Positions 16,008 to 25,461 are shown, counted from the stretch's first letter. The stretch is 64,000 nt of DNA from a bacterium (GCA_024742665.1 JANSYA010000001.1:248001-312000); one strand, 5' to 3'. Numbers and translations are program-made. Notes: generated by a model not told the origin, from the sequence alone.

Positions 16008-19000
16008 TCAGGCCGGCGGCAGATGCGTGAGTTCGGCGCGGATGTCGCAGGCCTCGAAGATTTCGCGCGCACTTCGTAGATAGCGGCGGCGCTCTTCCGA
16101 TTCCGGGGGGTAGGCCTGGGCCGCCGCGGCGAAGGCCCGGCCGCGTTCCCACTGGTGGGGGCTGCCGTCCAGATAGCGCAGAGCGCGCTCGTAGATCGGC
16201 CGGGCTTTCGCCGGACCTTTCGTAAGCTGGATATAGCGCGCGTAGGCGGACTCCGCCGGTCCGCGCATGTACGAAAAAGATTTGCCCAGGGAGCGGGCTT
16301 TGCGGCAGGCGCGGCGCGCGGTGGCCAGGAGGTCTTTCTCTTTGATTGCGCCGTTCGAATTTTTTTTATGTTCGCGCGCGCGCTCCAGAGCGAAGAGCGC
16401 GGCTTCGGCCGCGTCGACCAGGGCGATCTTCACGTGAGGCAGGTTGACTTTGTAGTCCTGGTTGATGCGCAGGATTTCGGCGGCCAGGCGCGCCGCTTCT
16501 TCGGGATCGTTCGCGTGGCGCGCGACGACCGTCAGGTGACCGCAGGTGATGATCTGATTCATGAGATCTTCCGCGGCCAGGCTGATCGCGATCGCCTGGT
16601 TCAATCCTTCGCGCGCCGCGGCGATGCTCTCGGGCGTGCTGTCCGATAATAAGTATTTACAGAATGTACCTTTGCAGTACTTCCAGCCGAGATGAACGGA
16701 AGAGTTCAATTCGAATGCGAGTTCGCCGCACTCGTCGTACTTTTCGCGCGACTCCGCGAAGCGCGAAAGTAAAAACAGCAGTTGTCCCTGGGTGCCGAGG
16801 CTGGTCAGCAACTCCCAGATACCGCCGACGGCGCGATTGATTCGAATCGATTGATCCAGATCGTCCAGACCCTTCGCAGGATCTTCGCGAAACAGATGTC
16901 GCGTGCCGCTGAGTTGTAACAGCAGTCCTTCGACCAGGGGAGCGCTACGCAGGGGGCGGGCAAGCTCCAACCCGCGATCGAAGTAGCTGTCCGCGGCTTC
17001 GAAAAATCCCATCCCGTTTAACATAATGCCGTACGGGCCGTAGTACTGGCTGAGCTCCGCCGGATCGCGCAGGCGCTCGGCCAGGTTGACGCCGTAGACG
17101 GTGCTCCAGGCGAATTTTTCCAGGTCCACCAGCACGTAGATTTTGGTAAGAATTCGAATCGCCCGCAGTAAGAGTCGCGCCGGCTTGCGGCCCTTGGGGG
17201 GAATGCGTCGCGCCAGCCGCGGAAATTTTGAGTACACGAAACGCACGCCGAACTGGTAGAGCAGCGAAAGGATGGTGCTCGCTTTGGTTTGCGGCGGTTT
17301 GACGCCCAGCAAGCGCATGGCGCGTTCCATTTCTTTTACGGCCTGGCCGGGTTCGCCGCGTTCTTGATAAATCAGGCCCATGCCCATGTGAACGTTTGCG
17401 AGCTCTGTGGAATCTTTCGTGAGTTCGAGGCACTGGCGATAGCCGTCCAGGGCTTCGTCGTAGCCCCCGATGCGGCTGCGCACTTCAGCCAGATCCTGTA
17501 GAATTCTCAGACGCAGTTCGTCGCCGGGAATCGAACGCTCGCCTGCTTCGACGCGTTCGGGCAGAGTGGTATCGGGGCGGTCCAGAATTTCCAGGGCTTG
17601 TTCGAAGTAACCGATGGCGTCGCGGTTCGCATAGCTTTCGCGCGCTTTCGCGCCGGCCATATATACATAGCGCAAGGCGGCGGTCGCGTCGGAGCCCTGC
17701 AGATAGTGAAAGGCGAGGGTGTCCGCGCGATCGCGCAGGTTTTCTTGAAAGATTTCTTCGAGGTGTTCGGCCAGCCGGCGATGAATATATTCGCGCGTCG
17801 AAAGCAGCATGCTTTCGTAGGCCACGTCGCGAATGACGACGTGTTTGAAAATATATTCGAGCGGCGTGGGCGATTCCAGGCGGGTTAAATCCATGCGCTC
17901 CAGATCGATCAGGCTGTCTTCCGCCTGGTCCGCTCGCAGGGTGTCCGGCAGCAGCCGCGTCAGCACGTCGAAAGAGAAGACCCGACCGATGACCGAAGCG
18001 GTCTTGAGCGTGGTCTTGGCGTTTTCATCCAGGCTGTCCAATCGCGCGAGCAGGACGTCGCGCAAACTGCCGGGCAGTCGAATCTGATCGACTTCGGTCG
18101 CCAGCACGTGTTTGGCGTCGTCTTCGTGCTTGCCGTTCGGCGACTGGCCGTTCGCGTTCTGTAAATGGCCCTGTTCAATCAGGCTTTCCACGATCGATTC
18201 GATAAAGAAAGGATTCCCGTGGGCCACGTTCAGAATCATGCGCTCAAGTCCTTCGTTCGGAGATTCCAGATTCAGGCGATGGCGTACGAACTCGTCGGCG
18301 TCTTCGTCGGAAAAGTGTTCGAGGCTGAGTTCCGCCAGGCGTCCTTCGACCGCCGCGGAGGATTCTTGCAGAGTATTTATGATGGGATCGGGGCGCAGCG
18401 AAAGCAGCAGAATCACCGGCAGCTCGTCGATGCGCGCGGCGATATATTCGATCAGGCGAAACGAGGTTTCGTCCATCCAGTGCACGTCTTCGAAATAGAG
18501 ACAGCCCGGCCGGTCGCGAAAGGCCGCTTCGATCAGTTCGAAGATGATTTGAAATAAACGCAGATTCTTTTCGCGCGGATCCAGCGCGCGCGTGACCGCG
18601 TTTTCAGTGGCGCGCAATCCGATCAGTGCGCCCAGCGCCGGCGCCCAGTCTACGGAAACATCTTCCAGACTGCGCAGTCGTTCGGAAATTTTTTCCAGCG
18701 TGCCTTCTAAGCCGTCCGCTAGTTTTTCGCTTTCGTCGATTTCGAGCAGCTGTAATAAGAGTTCTTTCCAGGGATAGAACGGAGTGCGGCGTTCGTAGCT
18801 GAAGCAATGGCCGCCGACCAGAGTGACGCCGTTTTCGAGCATTCGTTGCACGAAAGCGCTGACCAGGCGGGACTTGCCCACGCCCGCTTCGCCGGTCACG
18901 GCGGTTACGCCGCCGCGTTTTTCGATCAGTGCGCGATTCATGCGCCCGCTTAGGAAATCGAGTTCGATTCGCCGACCGATCAGACGATCCTGGTGCAGGT

Positions 19001-20390
19001 GAAAGAGGCCGGTCAGTTCTTTTTCCGAGAGCAGTTCGTACGCCGTGAGATTGTCTCCCATGCCCTTCAATGCGACGCCGGAAATTTCCTGGGCTACGAA
19101 GCGGCGCGGCAGACGGCCGGCGGTCGATTCATCGATATGCACGGCGCTGCGATCGCCGTACGACGCCAGGCGCGCGGCTAAATTTACGCAGTTGCCCAGA
19201 GTCGAATAAGATTTACGCATCGCGGCCCCGAGGTCGCCGCAGTACGCGTCGCCGGTCGCGAGTCCCGCCTGGACGACTTCGAGTTCCGGGAAGGCGGATT
19301 TGCACGCGACCAGGCGCAGGGCCAGGCGTGCGGCGGCCGCTTCTTTGTTTTCGATCGCGTTGGGCGCGCCGAAGAGGATCATGAACATGCCGCCCTTATC
19401 GCTCAGGTCGGTTTGTAAAAACAGGCCGTCGGAAGTGCGGGCTTCATTTTGTACGAAACAAAAGAATGCGTCCAGCTGCTTGCGCAGATCTGAATTTTCG
19501 CGTGCGCTCAGGTCGAAACCTTCGAAGCGTAGAAAGAGCGCCGTTATATTTCGAAATTCACCGGTAAAGCCGCGATGGCCCGTCGTGATTTTTTTCAGCA
19601 GGGCGTCTTGTATAAAGTACGAACAGCGCCGATACAGTTTGGTTTCGTCGAAGCCGGTCGGCAGGCTGAACGATGCGCGAAAGCGTTCGGTGGCGGCGGC
19701 GACGCCTTCGATCAGAGCGTAATCACCCGGGTCATTCGAGTCATTTGCGTGATTCGCGCCGGAGGCGTCGAGGGCCAGCAAGCGGGCGCCGTCGGCCGGT
19801 AGCGATTCCACTAACTGACGGGTAACGATACTCTGGCCGGCCACGGCCCGGACTTCCGCGTTCACCGCGCCGCGCACGGCGGATCCCACGAGCACCGGGT
19901 GAAACCATAGTTCCTTCTGGCCCAGTTGCAGTACGTTATAATCTCCGAAGGACGCGCCGGCCTTGGTTTGAATTTTATAGCGGCCGCCGAGGGCTTCGAA
20001 CTCGGCGTGTTCGGCGACGCTGGCGTGCAGTTCATGGGCGCAGCGCGCCGCGCGCAACGCTCCCGCGGCGTCGCTTTCGCCTGATTGGAGTTCCATGCCG
20101 GCCAGAATAGAATCGCCCGCGAACTGGTAGACCACGCCGCCGTAGTCGCGGACGAAATCCAGCAGGCCGTTATAATAACGACTCATGATTTCCTGCAGCG
20201 CCTGCATCCCCGCCTGTCCCTGGTCGGCGAGAGCCGCGGACATAGCGGTAAAGCCCGCGATGTCGATGAAGATAACGCCGCCGCGTTTCGCTTCGGAGCG
20301 CGGGAGACGATCGAGCTCGATCAGTCGCAGCACGGTCGAAAATGGTAAGTACGGAATAAGTGATTTTAAGCTTGACCTGGTTGCGGGCAT
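16008..20390 (-). CDS. Soluble adenylyl cyclase-like protein: tandem class III cyclase domains, AAA ATPase and TPR region
   Basis: About 1,460 residues. The first cyclase domain (~35-180) has both metal-binding Asp regions, GGVIFIDIAGFT and YQFAGDSILAG. The second (~275-430) lacks the first Asp (LFLRFEGFDL) but keeps the transition-state Asn/Arg motif LGNCVNLAARL and the Lys in SDKGGMF. Such complementary halves make one active site in mammalian sAC. A P-loop STAND-like ATPase follows (GEAGVGKSRLV, ~500; LYFEDVHWMDETS), then ~600 residues of TPR-like helices. Start: ATG at 20390 with AAAGGTG just upstream, preferred over a GTG 6 bp earlier. Product is probably cAMP made in the cytosol under control of a TPR-sensed partner. 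Confidence 0.88.
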   Translation of the reverse strand: MPATRSSLKSLIPYLPFSTVLRLIELDRLPRSEAKRGGVIFIDIAGFTAMSAALADQGQAGMQALQEIMSRYYNGLLDFVRDYGGVVYQFAGDSILAGMELQSGESDAAGALRAARCAHELHASVAEHAEFEALGGRYKIQTKAGASFGDYNVLQLGQKELWFHPVLVGSAVRGAVNAEVRAVAGQSIVTRQLVESLPADGARLLALDASGANHANDSNDPGDYALIEGVAAATERFRASFSLPTGFDETKLYRRCSYFIQDALLKKITTGHRGFTGEFRNITALFLRFEGFDLSARENSDLRKQLDAFFCFVQNEARTSDGLFLQTDLSDKGGMFMILFGAPNAIENKEAAAARLALRLVACKSAFPELEVVQAGLATGDAYCGDLGAAMRKSYSTLGNCVNLAARLASYGDRSAVHIDESTAGRLPRRFVAQEISGVALKGMGDNLTAYELLSEKELTGLFHLHQDRLIGRRIELDFLSGRMNRALIEKRGGVTAVTGEAGVGKSRLVSAFVQRMLENGVTLVGGHCFSYERRTPFYPWKELLLQLLEIDESEKLADGLEGTLEKISERLRSLEDVSVDWAPALGALIGLRATENAVTRALDPREKNLRLFQIIFELIEAAFRDRPGCLYFEDVHWMDETSFRLIEYIAARIDELPVILLLSLRPDPIINTLQESSAAVEGRLAELSLEHFSDEDADEFVRHRLNLESPNEGLERMILNVAHGNPFFIESIVESLIEQGHLQNANGQSPNGKHEDDAKHVLATEVDQIRLPGSLRDVLLARLDSLDENAKTTLKTASVIGRVFSFDVLTRLLPDTLRADQAEDSLIDLERMDLTRLESPTPLEYIFKHVVIRDVAYESMLLSTREYIHRRLAEHLEEIFQENLRDRADTLAFHYLQGSDATAALRYVYMAGAKARESYANRDAIGYFEQALEILDRPDTTLPERVEAGERSIPGDELRLRILQDLAEVRSRIGGYDEALDGYRQCLELTKDSTELANVHMGMGLIYQERGEPGQAVKEMERAMRLLGVKPPQTKASTILSLLYQFGVRFVYSKFPRLARRIPPKGRKPARLLLRAIRILTKIYVLVDLEKFAWSTVYGVNLAERLRDPAELSQYYGPYGIMLNGMGFFEAADSYFDRGLELARPLRSAPLVEGLLLQLSGTRHLFREDPAKGLDDLDQSIRINRAVGGIWELLTSLGTQGQLLFLLSRFAESREKYDECGELAFELNSSVHLGWKYCKGTFCKYLLSDSTPESIAAAREGLNQAIAISLAAEDLMNQIITCGHLTVVARHANDPEEAARLAAEILRINQDYKVNLPHVKIALVDAAEAALFALERAREHKKNSNGAIKEKDLLATARRACRKARSLGKSFSYMRGPAESAYARYIQLTKGPAKARPIYERALRYLDGSPHQWERGRAFAAAAQAYPPESEERRRYLRSAREIFEACDIRAELTHLPPA

Positions 20391-20416
20391 AGTCACCTTT
20401 TTTGAGGTTCGAAATT

Positions 20417-21289
20417 ATGACTGAAGTCTTTGCGAATTTGACGAAGGAATTGGCCGTCGTCGCCGGCGAAATCCCCGGCTGGTATCAGGAGCCGCTCTTC
20501 TGGCTTTTTCCGGTCGGCGCGAACGTTGTGGCTTTCGCGGCCTTCGTTTTTATGGCCGTTCCGCTGACCCTGCTGGCGCTGTGGAATCCCCCCTGGGCGC
20601 AGCGTTTCTGGATTCAGAATCGGCGTTCCGCATCGCACCATCGCATCGTGCGTATGTCCGTCAAGCAGCTACTGATTAACTTTTCTACACTAATAATATT
20701 CAGCGTGCTCTCATGGCCGGTTCTGCGGCTGACCGGGATTCACGCGGGAGCCCTGCCGGCGTGGTACGTCATCGCCGGCCAGATTTTGCTCTTCGCAATC
20801 CTCGATGATTTTCTGTATTACTGGCTGCATCGAACCATGCATACGAATCCCTTTCTGTACCGGAAGATCCATACAGTGCATCATCGGATCGCGACCCCGC
20901 TTTCGATCTCGGGCAACTACATGCACCCGATCGAATTTCTACTGATTTCGAGTATGATTCTGATTGGTCCGATTCTGGTGGGAGCTCACATCGTGACTCT
21001 GTATCTGTGGGTGATCGTGCGGCAGTGGGAAGCCGCGGAGCAGCATTCCGGGTTCCAGTTTGCATTCAACCCGGCCCACTGGCTGCCCTTTTATGACGGC
21101 GCTGTTTTTCATGATTTCCACCACTCGAAATTCTACGGCAACTACGCGGGACTGCTCTCCTGGACCGATACGGTCTTCGGCACCCGTTCGAACAAGTACG
21201 ACGAATATATGCAAAACCAGCGGCGCACCGAGCTGACGAGCGTAGAGCCGCCCGAGGCGAATGCGGCTTCGGCCGCGTCGGCGAATTAA
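20417..21289 (+). CDS. Fatty acid hydroxylase / sterol desaturase superfamily membrane protein
   Basis: 291 residues from ATG 20417 (GAGG at 20404-20407). Four or so membrane helices surround the di-iron His clusters: HRTMH, HTVHH and FHDFHH, the hallmark of the superfamily, which introduces hydroxyl groups or desaturations in lipids and sterols. The C-terminus is a soluble Ala/Glu-rich tail. The substrate cannot be assigned; a lipid role fits membrane modification. It diverges from the giant cyclase gene with only 26 bp between start codons. The next gene, a CrtC/AttH-like protein 44 bp downstream, is likely in the same operon. Confidence 0.86.
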   Translation: MTEVFANLTKELAVVAGEIPGWYQEPLFWLFPVGANVVAFAAFVFMAVPLTLLALWNPPWAQRFWIQNRRSASHHRIVRMSVKQLLINFSTLIIFSVLSWPVLRLTGIHAGALPAWYVIAGQILLFAILDDFLYYWLHRTMHTNPFLYRKIHTVHHRIATPLSISGNYMHPIEFLLISSMILIGPILVGAHIVTLYLWVIVRQWEAAEQHSGFQFAFNPAHWLPFYDGAVFHDFHHSKFYGNYAGLLSWTDTVFGTRSNKYDEYMQNQRRTELTSVEPPEANAASAASAN

Positions 21290-21333
21290 GCATAGCGTCG
21301 ATCGAATCGCGATCAGAAACCCGGAGCCTGCAC

Positions 21334-22311
21334 ATGGAACTCGAACCGAAGAAAGTCCTGCGAAACCGCTGGAATATTTTGCGCACGATTTGCGACGAGT
21401 GGCGCGACAAAGAGTGGTGGTACACCGGCTGCTACGACGCCGCCGGCGATTTTTACGTGAGCTGGTACTTCGTGCGCACGAATCTCGCCGATCAATTCGT
21501 CATGAGCGTCTTCGATCCGAAGATGCCCGAGCCGGTGCACTGGAGCAAGAAGCTGTTTACGAATCGCAAGATTCCGCCGAACGAGCTCAGTCTGAACTAT
21601 AAGTGCGGCAAGACCCGCATCGCCTATAACGGCGCGTTCCGGGAGCAGTTCAACGGCGTCGCCGATCCGGTCGATCCGACGGACGGCGCCTGGAAATTTG
21701 AAATTCAGTCGAAGCGCTTCGAAGGTCAAATCGACATGAAGCCGACGATTCCTTTTTTCACGAAATTCGATTATAAGATCCAGGACCGCTACGGTCTCAT
21801 GCATTTCTTTCACAACCGGGCCAACGGCGTGATCCGCGCGAACGGCAAAGAGTATGTTTTAAAAGACGCTCTGACGTACTATGATCACTGTTGGGGTCGC
21901 GTGCCCTCGAAAACCGGCTGGCACTGGCTGGCGGTGCAAAACGAAAATGTGGCCCTCGCATCTCTGGTAAACTACGGGGCCTACAGCCAGCTCTATACCC
22001 AGGTTTATTTGACCGACGCGATTTCAAAGAGTCCGCGCAAGAACGAGTGGGTTCGTTTGGATCAGGCGGTTTCGTTTGAGTTTCAGAAAAAGGATAAGTG
22101 GAGCCAGACCTGGCATGTAACCAGTCCGGATATGAATCTGGCGGTGACTCTCTTTCAGCGCAAGACCGACAAAACCTGGATTCCTTTTTTCATCGATCTA
22201 TTGCATACCGAAGTCTATGTGAAGGCGAGCGGCGTGGTACGCGTCGACGGCGTCTGGGTCGAAACCGGCGATATGTTCGGGGTCATGGAAGAACACAAAG
22301 GGTTCTGGTAA
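21334..22311 (+). CDS. CrtC/AttH-like (double lipocalin) protein
   Basis: 325 residues, mostly beta strands with aromatic pairs. The central motif TYYDHCWGRVPSKTGWHWLAV, followed by ENVALASLVNYGA, resembles hydroxyneurosporene synthase/carotenoid 1,2-hydratase (CrtC) and the related AttH/DUF2804-type proteins, which share a two-lipocalin fold. The rest, including WWYTGCYDAAGDFYVSWYF, fits a lipid- or isoprenoid-handling protein. No signal peptide is visible. Co-orientation with the fatty acid hydroxylase 44 bp upstream suggests a shared lipid substrate; this is inference. The last codons and stop are duplicated 28 bp downstream. The family call is moderate because I rely on motif memory alone. 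Confidence 0.62.
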   Translation: MELEPKKVLRNRWNILRTICDEWRDKEWWYTGCYDAAGDFYVSWYFVRTNLADQFVMSVFDPKMPEPVHWSKKLFTNRKIPPNELSLNYKCGKTRIAYNGAFREQFNGVADPVDPTDGAWKFEIQSKRFEGQIDMKPTIPFFTKFDYKIQDRYGLMHFFHNRANGVIRANGKEYVLKDALTYYDHCWGRVPSKTGWHWLAVQNENVALASLVNYGAYSQLYTQVYLTDAISKSPRKNEWVRLDQAVSFEFQKKDKWSQTWHVTSPDMNLAVTLFQRKTDKTWIPFFIDLLHTEVYVKASGVVRVDGVWVETGDMFGVMEEHKGFW

Positions 22312-22341
22312 TCTTGCGGAACACAAAGGGTTCTGGTAATC
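22291..22341. repeat. 28-bp-period duplication of the 3' end of the CrtC/AttH-like gene
   Basis: A 23-bp sequence beginning GAACACAAAGGG and ending GGTAATC occurs at 22291-22313 and again, identically, at 22319-22341. The first copy encodes the last residues (EHKGFW) and contains the TAA stop; the second lies just outside the gene. The period is 28 bp, equal to that at 1356-1439, although the sequences differ. Confidence 0.85.
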
Positions 22342-22371
22342 CTGGGGCATTTCAAATAGCGCCGGCTCCGA

Positions 22372-23820
22372 TTATGGATGGCTCATGGGCATACCGATTT
22401 CGCCGATGACGTCCAGGCAGATCAGCGCGATGTCGTCTTCCGGTTCCTGATCGCCGCGAAAGCTGTTCAGGGCGTTTAAGAGGCCGTTCACGGTCTGTTC
22501 GGCGTCGAGCTGGTTATAATCTTCTAAGAATTTTCGCAGACGCTTTTCGCCGAACATTTCGCCTTCGTCGTTGCGGGATTCGGTTACGCCGTCCGTATAA
22601 AAGATCAGACGATCCTCCGGCTTCAGCGGCAGAGCGTTGTCTTCGTATTCGTCGAAGGGGAGCAGTCCCATAATCATCCCGTAGGAATCCAGCTCGGTAT
22701 ATTCGCCGGTGCTGCGGCGATATAGAATCGGACAGCAGTGGCCGGCGTTCGCGAATACAATCCGCTGGCTTTTGGGTTCGATGAAAGCCATGAAGGCCGT
22801 CAAAAAATGCGTGCCGGTTTTACGATAGAGCGAGCGATTCAACAGCGTTAAGAATCGCGCGGGAGATTCGGCCTCCGGCCCGTGCAGCGAAGTGGTCATC
22901 TTCAGCATGGCGGTGATGAGCGCCGCCGGCACTCCGTGTCCGGAAACGTCGCTGATGAATACGCCGACCCCGCGTTCTTTTAAGTCGATGAAGTCGAAAT
23001 AGTCTCCGCCGACCTGGTCGACGGGGCGATAGTGGGCGAAGCAGTCGATCCCCGGCACGTTCATAAAGCGGCGGGGCACGAATTGTTCCTGAGTCTTGCG
23101 CGCGAGCAGCAGATCCTCTTCCAATTCCTGGTGCCGTTTTTCCAGCACGCGATACTGGTTATAGATCGTCGTGCGTGCGTCCGTGAGCTGCTGACTCGTC
23201 GCTTTGAGCTTGCGTTTGCGGACGAATTCTTTGCGGCCGGAAGACTCTTTAAGATACGCCGCCAGAAACGACACGATCGACGCCGCGTTTAAGAGCAGAG
23301 TTTCGTACAGCAGTTCCAGGAAAGGCGGATTCGACAGGAAATAGTGGGCCAGAAAATATCCGACCACCAGCATCGAATTCGCGACTACCGTATACAGAAA
23401 CTGCGCTCTGGGAATCAGCGCGTAAAAGATCAGAACGCTGTAGAGGCTGCTGTCGTAAATCGAATTGATCAACCCGAGATGGATGCTGCCCGCGCCGACG
23501 ATCAAATGCGAAGCGAACAGGCTCAGGCGAAAGATCCGCCGGAAGCCCGGGCGATAGCTCCAGAGCAGCACCGCCAGGGCGGCCAGGCTGACAACCGCCC
23601 GGTTGGCCGAAAGCTCCAGCATGCGTTCCGGCATCAGGAAATAATCGAGGATCAAAAAGCAGCTATAAACTACGATCCCGAAGAGCAGCGCCCCGCGCAC
23701 CTGCACGACGTAGGCGTCGTAGAAGTCGGCGATGTATTCCTGCAGGGTATCCGGAGCGGTAGCCGCGGCCGGATCTGCGGCAAGAAAGTTCATACGAGTC
23801 GAATTCGGCAGGGCTTTCAT
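22372..23820 (-). CDS. Multi-pass membrane SpoIIE/PP2C-type phosphatase
   Basis: 482 residues. Five to six membrane helices occupy ~40-195 (LLFGIVVYSCFLILDYFLM, VSLAALAVLLWSY and others), then a coiled coil with basic residues (~198-245) and a SpoIIE-type PP2C domain: VGGDYFDF, ISDVSGHGVPAALI, NAGHCCPIL, FYTDGVTESRNDEG and EDDIALICLD. All metal-ligand motifs are present. It diverges from a gene encoding an anti-sigma-kinase-like domain fused to HDOD, which may be its functional counterpart. The architecture parallels the phosphatase at 13975-15429, but the membrane parts are dissimilar. Confidence 0.88.
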   Translation of the reverse strand: MKALPNSTRMNFLAADPAAATAPDTLQEYIADFYDAYVVQVRGALLFGIVVYSCFLILDYFLMPERMLELSANRAVVSLAALAVLLWSYRPGFRRIFRLSLFASHLIVGAGSIHLGLINSIYDSSLYSVLIFYALIPRAQFLYTVVANSMLVVGYFLAHYFLSNPPFLELLYETLLLNAASIVSFLAAYLKESSGRKEFVRKRKLKATSQQLTDARTTIYNQYRVLEKRHQELEEDLLLARKTQEQFVPRRFMNVPGIDCFAHYRPVDQVGGDYFDFIDLKERGVGVFISDVSGHGVPAALITAMLKMTTSLHGPEAESPARFLTLLNRSLYRKTGTHFLTAFMAFIEPKSQRIVFANAGHCCPILYRRSTGEYTELDSYGMIMGLLPFDEYEDNALPLKPEDRLIFYTDGVTESRNDEGEMFGEKRLRKFLEDYNQLDAEQTVNGLLNALNSFRGDQEPEDDIALICLDVIGEIGMPMSHP

Positions 23821-23970
23821 TCAGAGCGGGAAGATTTTTCGGATCCCTGTCATCGATCCGGAGCAGCTCAACGACGGGGATTATGGCCCTGGTCTGACCC
23901 GGATTTCAAGCATTTTACGAAATCCGCGGGCTGATTTCAGAGCGGTGCCAGGCCGATAATATACCAGTCT

Positions 23971-25461
23971 ATGGAATTACGCGACTACGTTCGACTGGCC
24001 GAGCGACTGGGGCAAAAGCGCGAGAAGATCGAGATTTCCTTTTCGACTCTGGCGGGCCCGGAAGAGCAGGTGATCTACGGTCTCCTTACCGGAGTGCTCG
24101 GGGATATTGGCCAGCTGCATCTGGAGAATACCGTCCAGCTGGTCCTGGGCGAACTTTTGCGGAACGCGGAAGCGGTCGTGTTGCAGGAAGCCTATCTCAA
24201 AAGTCAGGGCCTCTCGGAGTGGAAGCCGGCGGCTGCGACGGAGTTTCGCAAGCAGATCCTGGAAAACCGCAAAGCTCTGCGGCGAGACGTGCCGGCGAAA
24301 GGCCCGGCGGGAATGATCTTCGAAGCCGAATTATCGGGGGACAGTCTGATTCTGTCGGTCAGCAATCGGGGCGGCCTCAGTCAGGATATGGTCCAGAAGA
24401 TCGAAAACCGCCTGGAGCTCGCGGGCCGCCAGCAGGGCGTCGAGGGCCTGTCGGAGCTGCCGGATATGGAAACGCCCACCGGTCGCGGTCTGGGTCTCGT
24501 CGTATCGATTCTTTCGCTGCGCAATGTCGGCATCTCGCGGCACCTCTTCTATTATCAGCACAACGAGAAGCGAACTACTTTTACTTTTGAAGTGCCCGTG
24601 AATCTGGCGAGCCAGAACAAGCTGAAGGAAATCGAAACCGAGCTGATCGCCGAGGTGCGGGACCTGCCTTCGCTGCCGGAGCAGTTGAATCGCATCATGC
24701 AGCTGTGCGATTCGGAAGATTCATCGATCAAACAAATCGCCGAAGAAATTCAGCGCGACCAGGCCATCGCCGGCCAGCTGATTAAACTGGCGAACTCCGG
24801 CGGCTTCGCCGGCGGGCGGATCGTCGATCTGGCGGAAGCCGTGAAGGTCGTCGGCCTCAAACATATTTCGCAATTTCTGCTGCAAATCGGCAGCTTCAAT
24901 ATTCTGGTCGAACGCTACGGCGAAGCGCGCGAGCTGACGGAACATCCCATGCGGGTCGGTTATTTTTCACGTTCCCTGGCGCGCCGTCATGAACGCGCGA
25001 AGCTGGCGGACAACGCCTACGTCGCGGGGCTGCTGCACGACATCGGCAAGGTCGTCCTCCTCACCGCCACGAAAAACAAAAAGGATCTGGAGCATATCTC
25101 CCAGGACCGGGACTTTCGCGATCGAGTGCGTTTAGAAGAGCTGGCCTGCGGCGCAAGCCACGCTCTGATCGGAGCTTTGCTCGCGCACAAGTGGAATTTT
25201 CCGGACATCCTCAAGCTTGCCATCGAATACCACCACTCCCCCGCGCGGGCCGCGCTGCTTACGGATGAACCCAAAGAGCACTACGAGATCATCATGATCG
25301 TGTATATGGCCAACGCGATTTCGGACTATCTTGATAAACGGCTGGCTTTCTGGGCCGTCGCGCCGGTCGCGCTTGAATATTTTAATCTGACGACCGAAGA
25401 CGCCTTCAAGATGACGGCCGCCACGCTAAACGGCGAATTCCTCGAACTCAGCGAACGCTGA
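23971..25461 (+). CDS. Fusion of a HATPase-like domain and an HDOD domain
   Basis: 496 residues. Residues ~50-210 carry HATPase features: an N-box-like VQLVLGELLRNAEAVV, LILSVSNRGG and a G-box TGRGLGLVVSIL. Residues ~225-430 form an HDOD domain (LPSLPEQLNRIMQL, QIAEEIQRDQAIAGQLIKLA, AGLLHDIGKVVLL, HALIGALLAHKW), a relative of HD phosphohydrolases; here the HD pair is present in LLHDIGKV. The combination suggests an ATP-binding switch module controlling a signalling or scaffold domain. ATG 23971 is the first Met in frame. The neighbour, transcribed divergently, is a SpoIIE phosphatase, so partner-switch control is plausible but unproven. Confidence 0.8.
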   Translation: MELRDYVRLAERLGQKREKIEISFSTLAGPEEQVIYGLLTGVLGDIGQLHLENTVQLVLGELLRNAEAVVLQEAYLKSQGLSEWKPAAATEFRKQILENRKALRRDVPAKGPAGMIFEAELSGDSLILSVSNRGGLSQDMVQKIENRLELAGRQQGVEGLSELPDMETPTGRGLGLVVSILSLRNVGISRHLFYYQHNEKRTTFTFEVPVNLASQNKLKEIETELIAEVRDLPSLPEQLNRIMQLCDSEDSSIKQIAEEIQRDQAIAGQLIKLANSGGFAGGRIVDLAEAVKVVGLKHISQFLLQIGSFNILVERYGEARELTEHPMRVGYFSRSLARRHERAKLADNAYVAGLLHDIGKVVLLTATKNKKDLEHISQDRDFRDRVRLEELACGASHALIGALLAHKWNFPDILKLAIEYHHSPARAALLTDEPKEHYEIIMIVYMANAISDYLDKRLAFWAVAPVALEYFNLTTEDAFKMTAATLNGEFLELSER

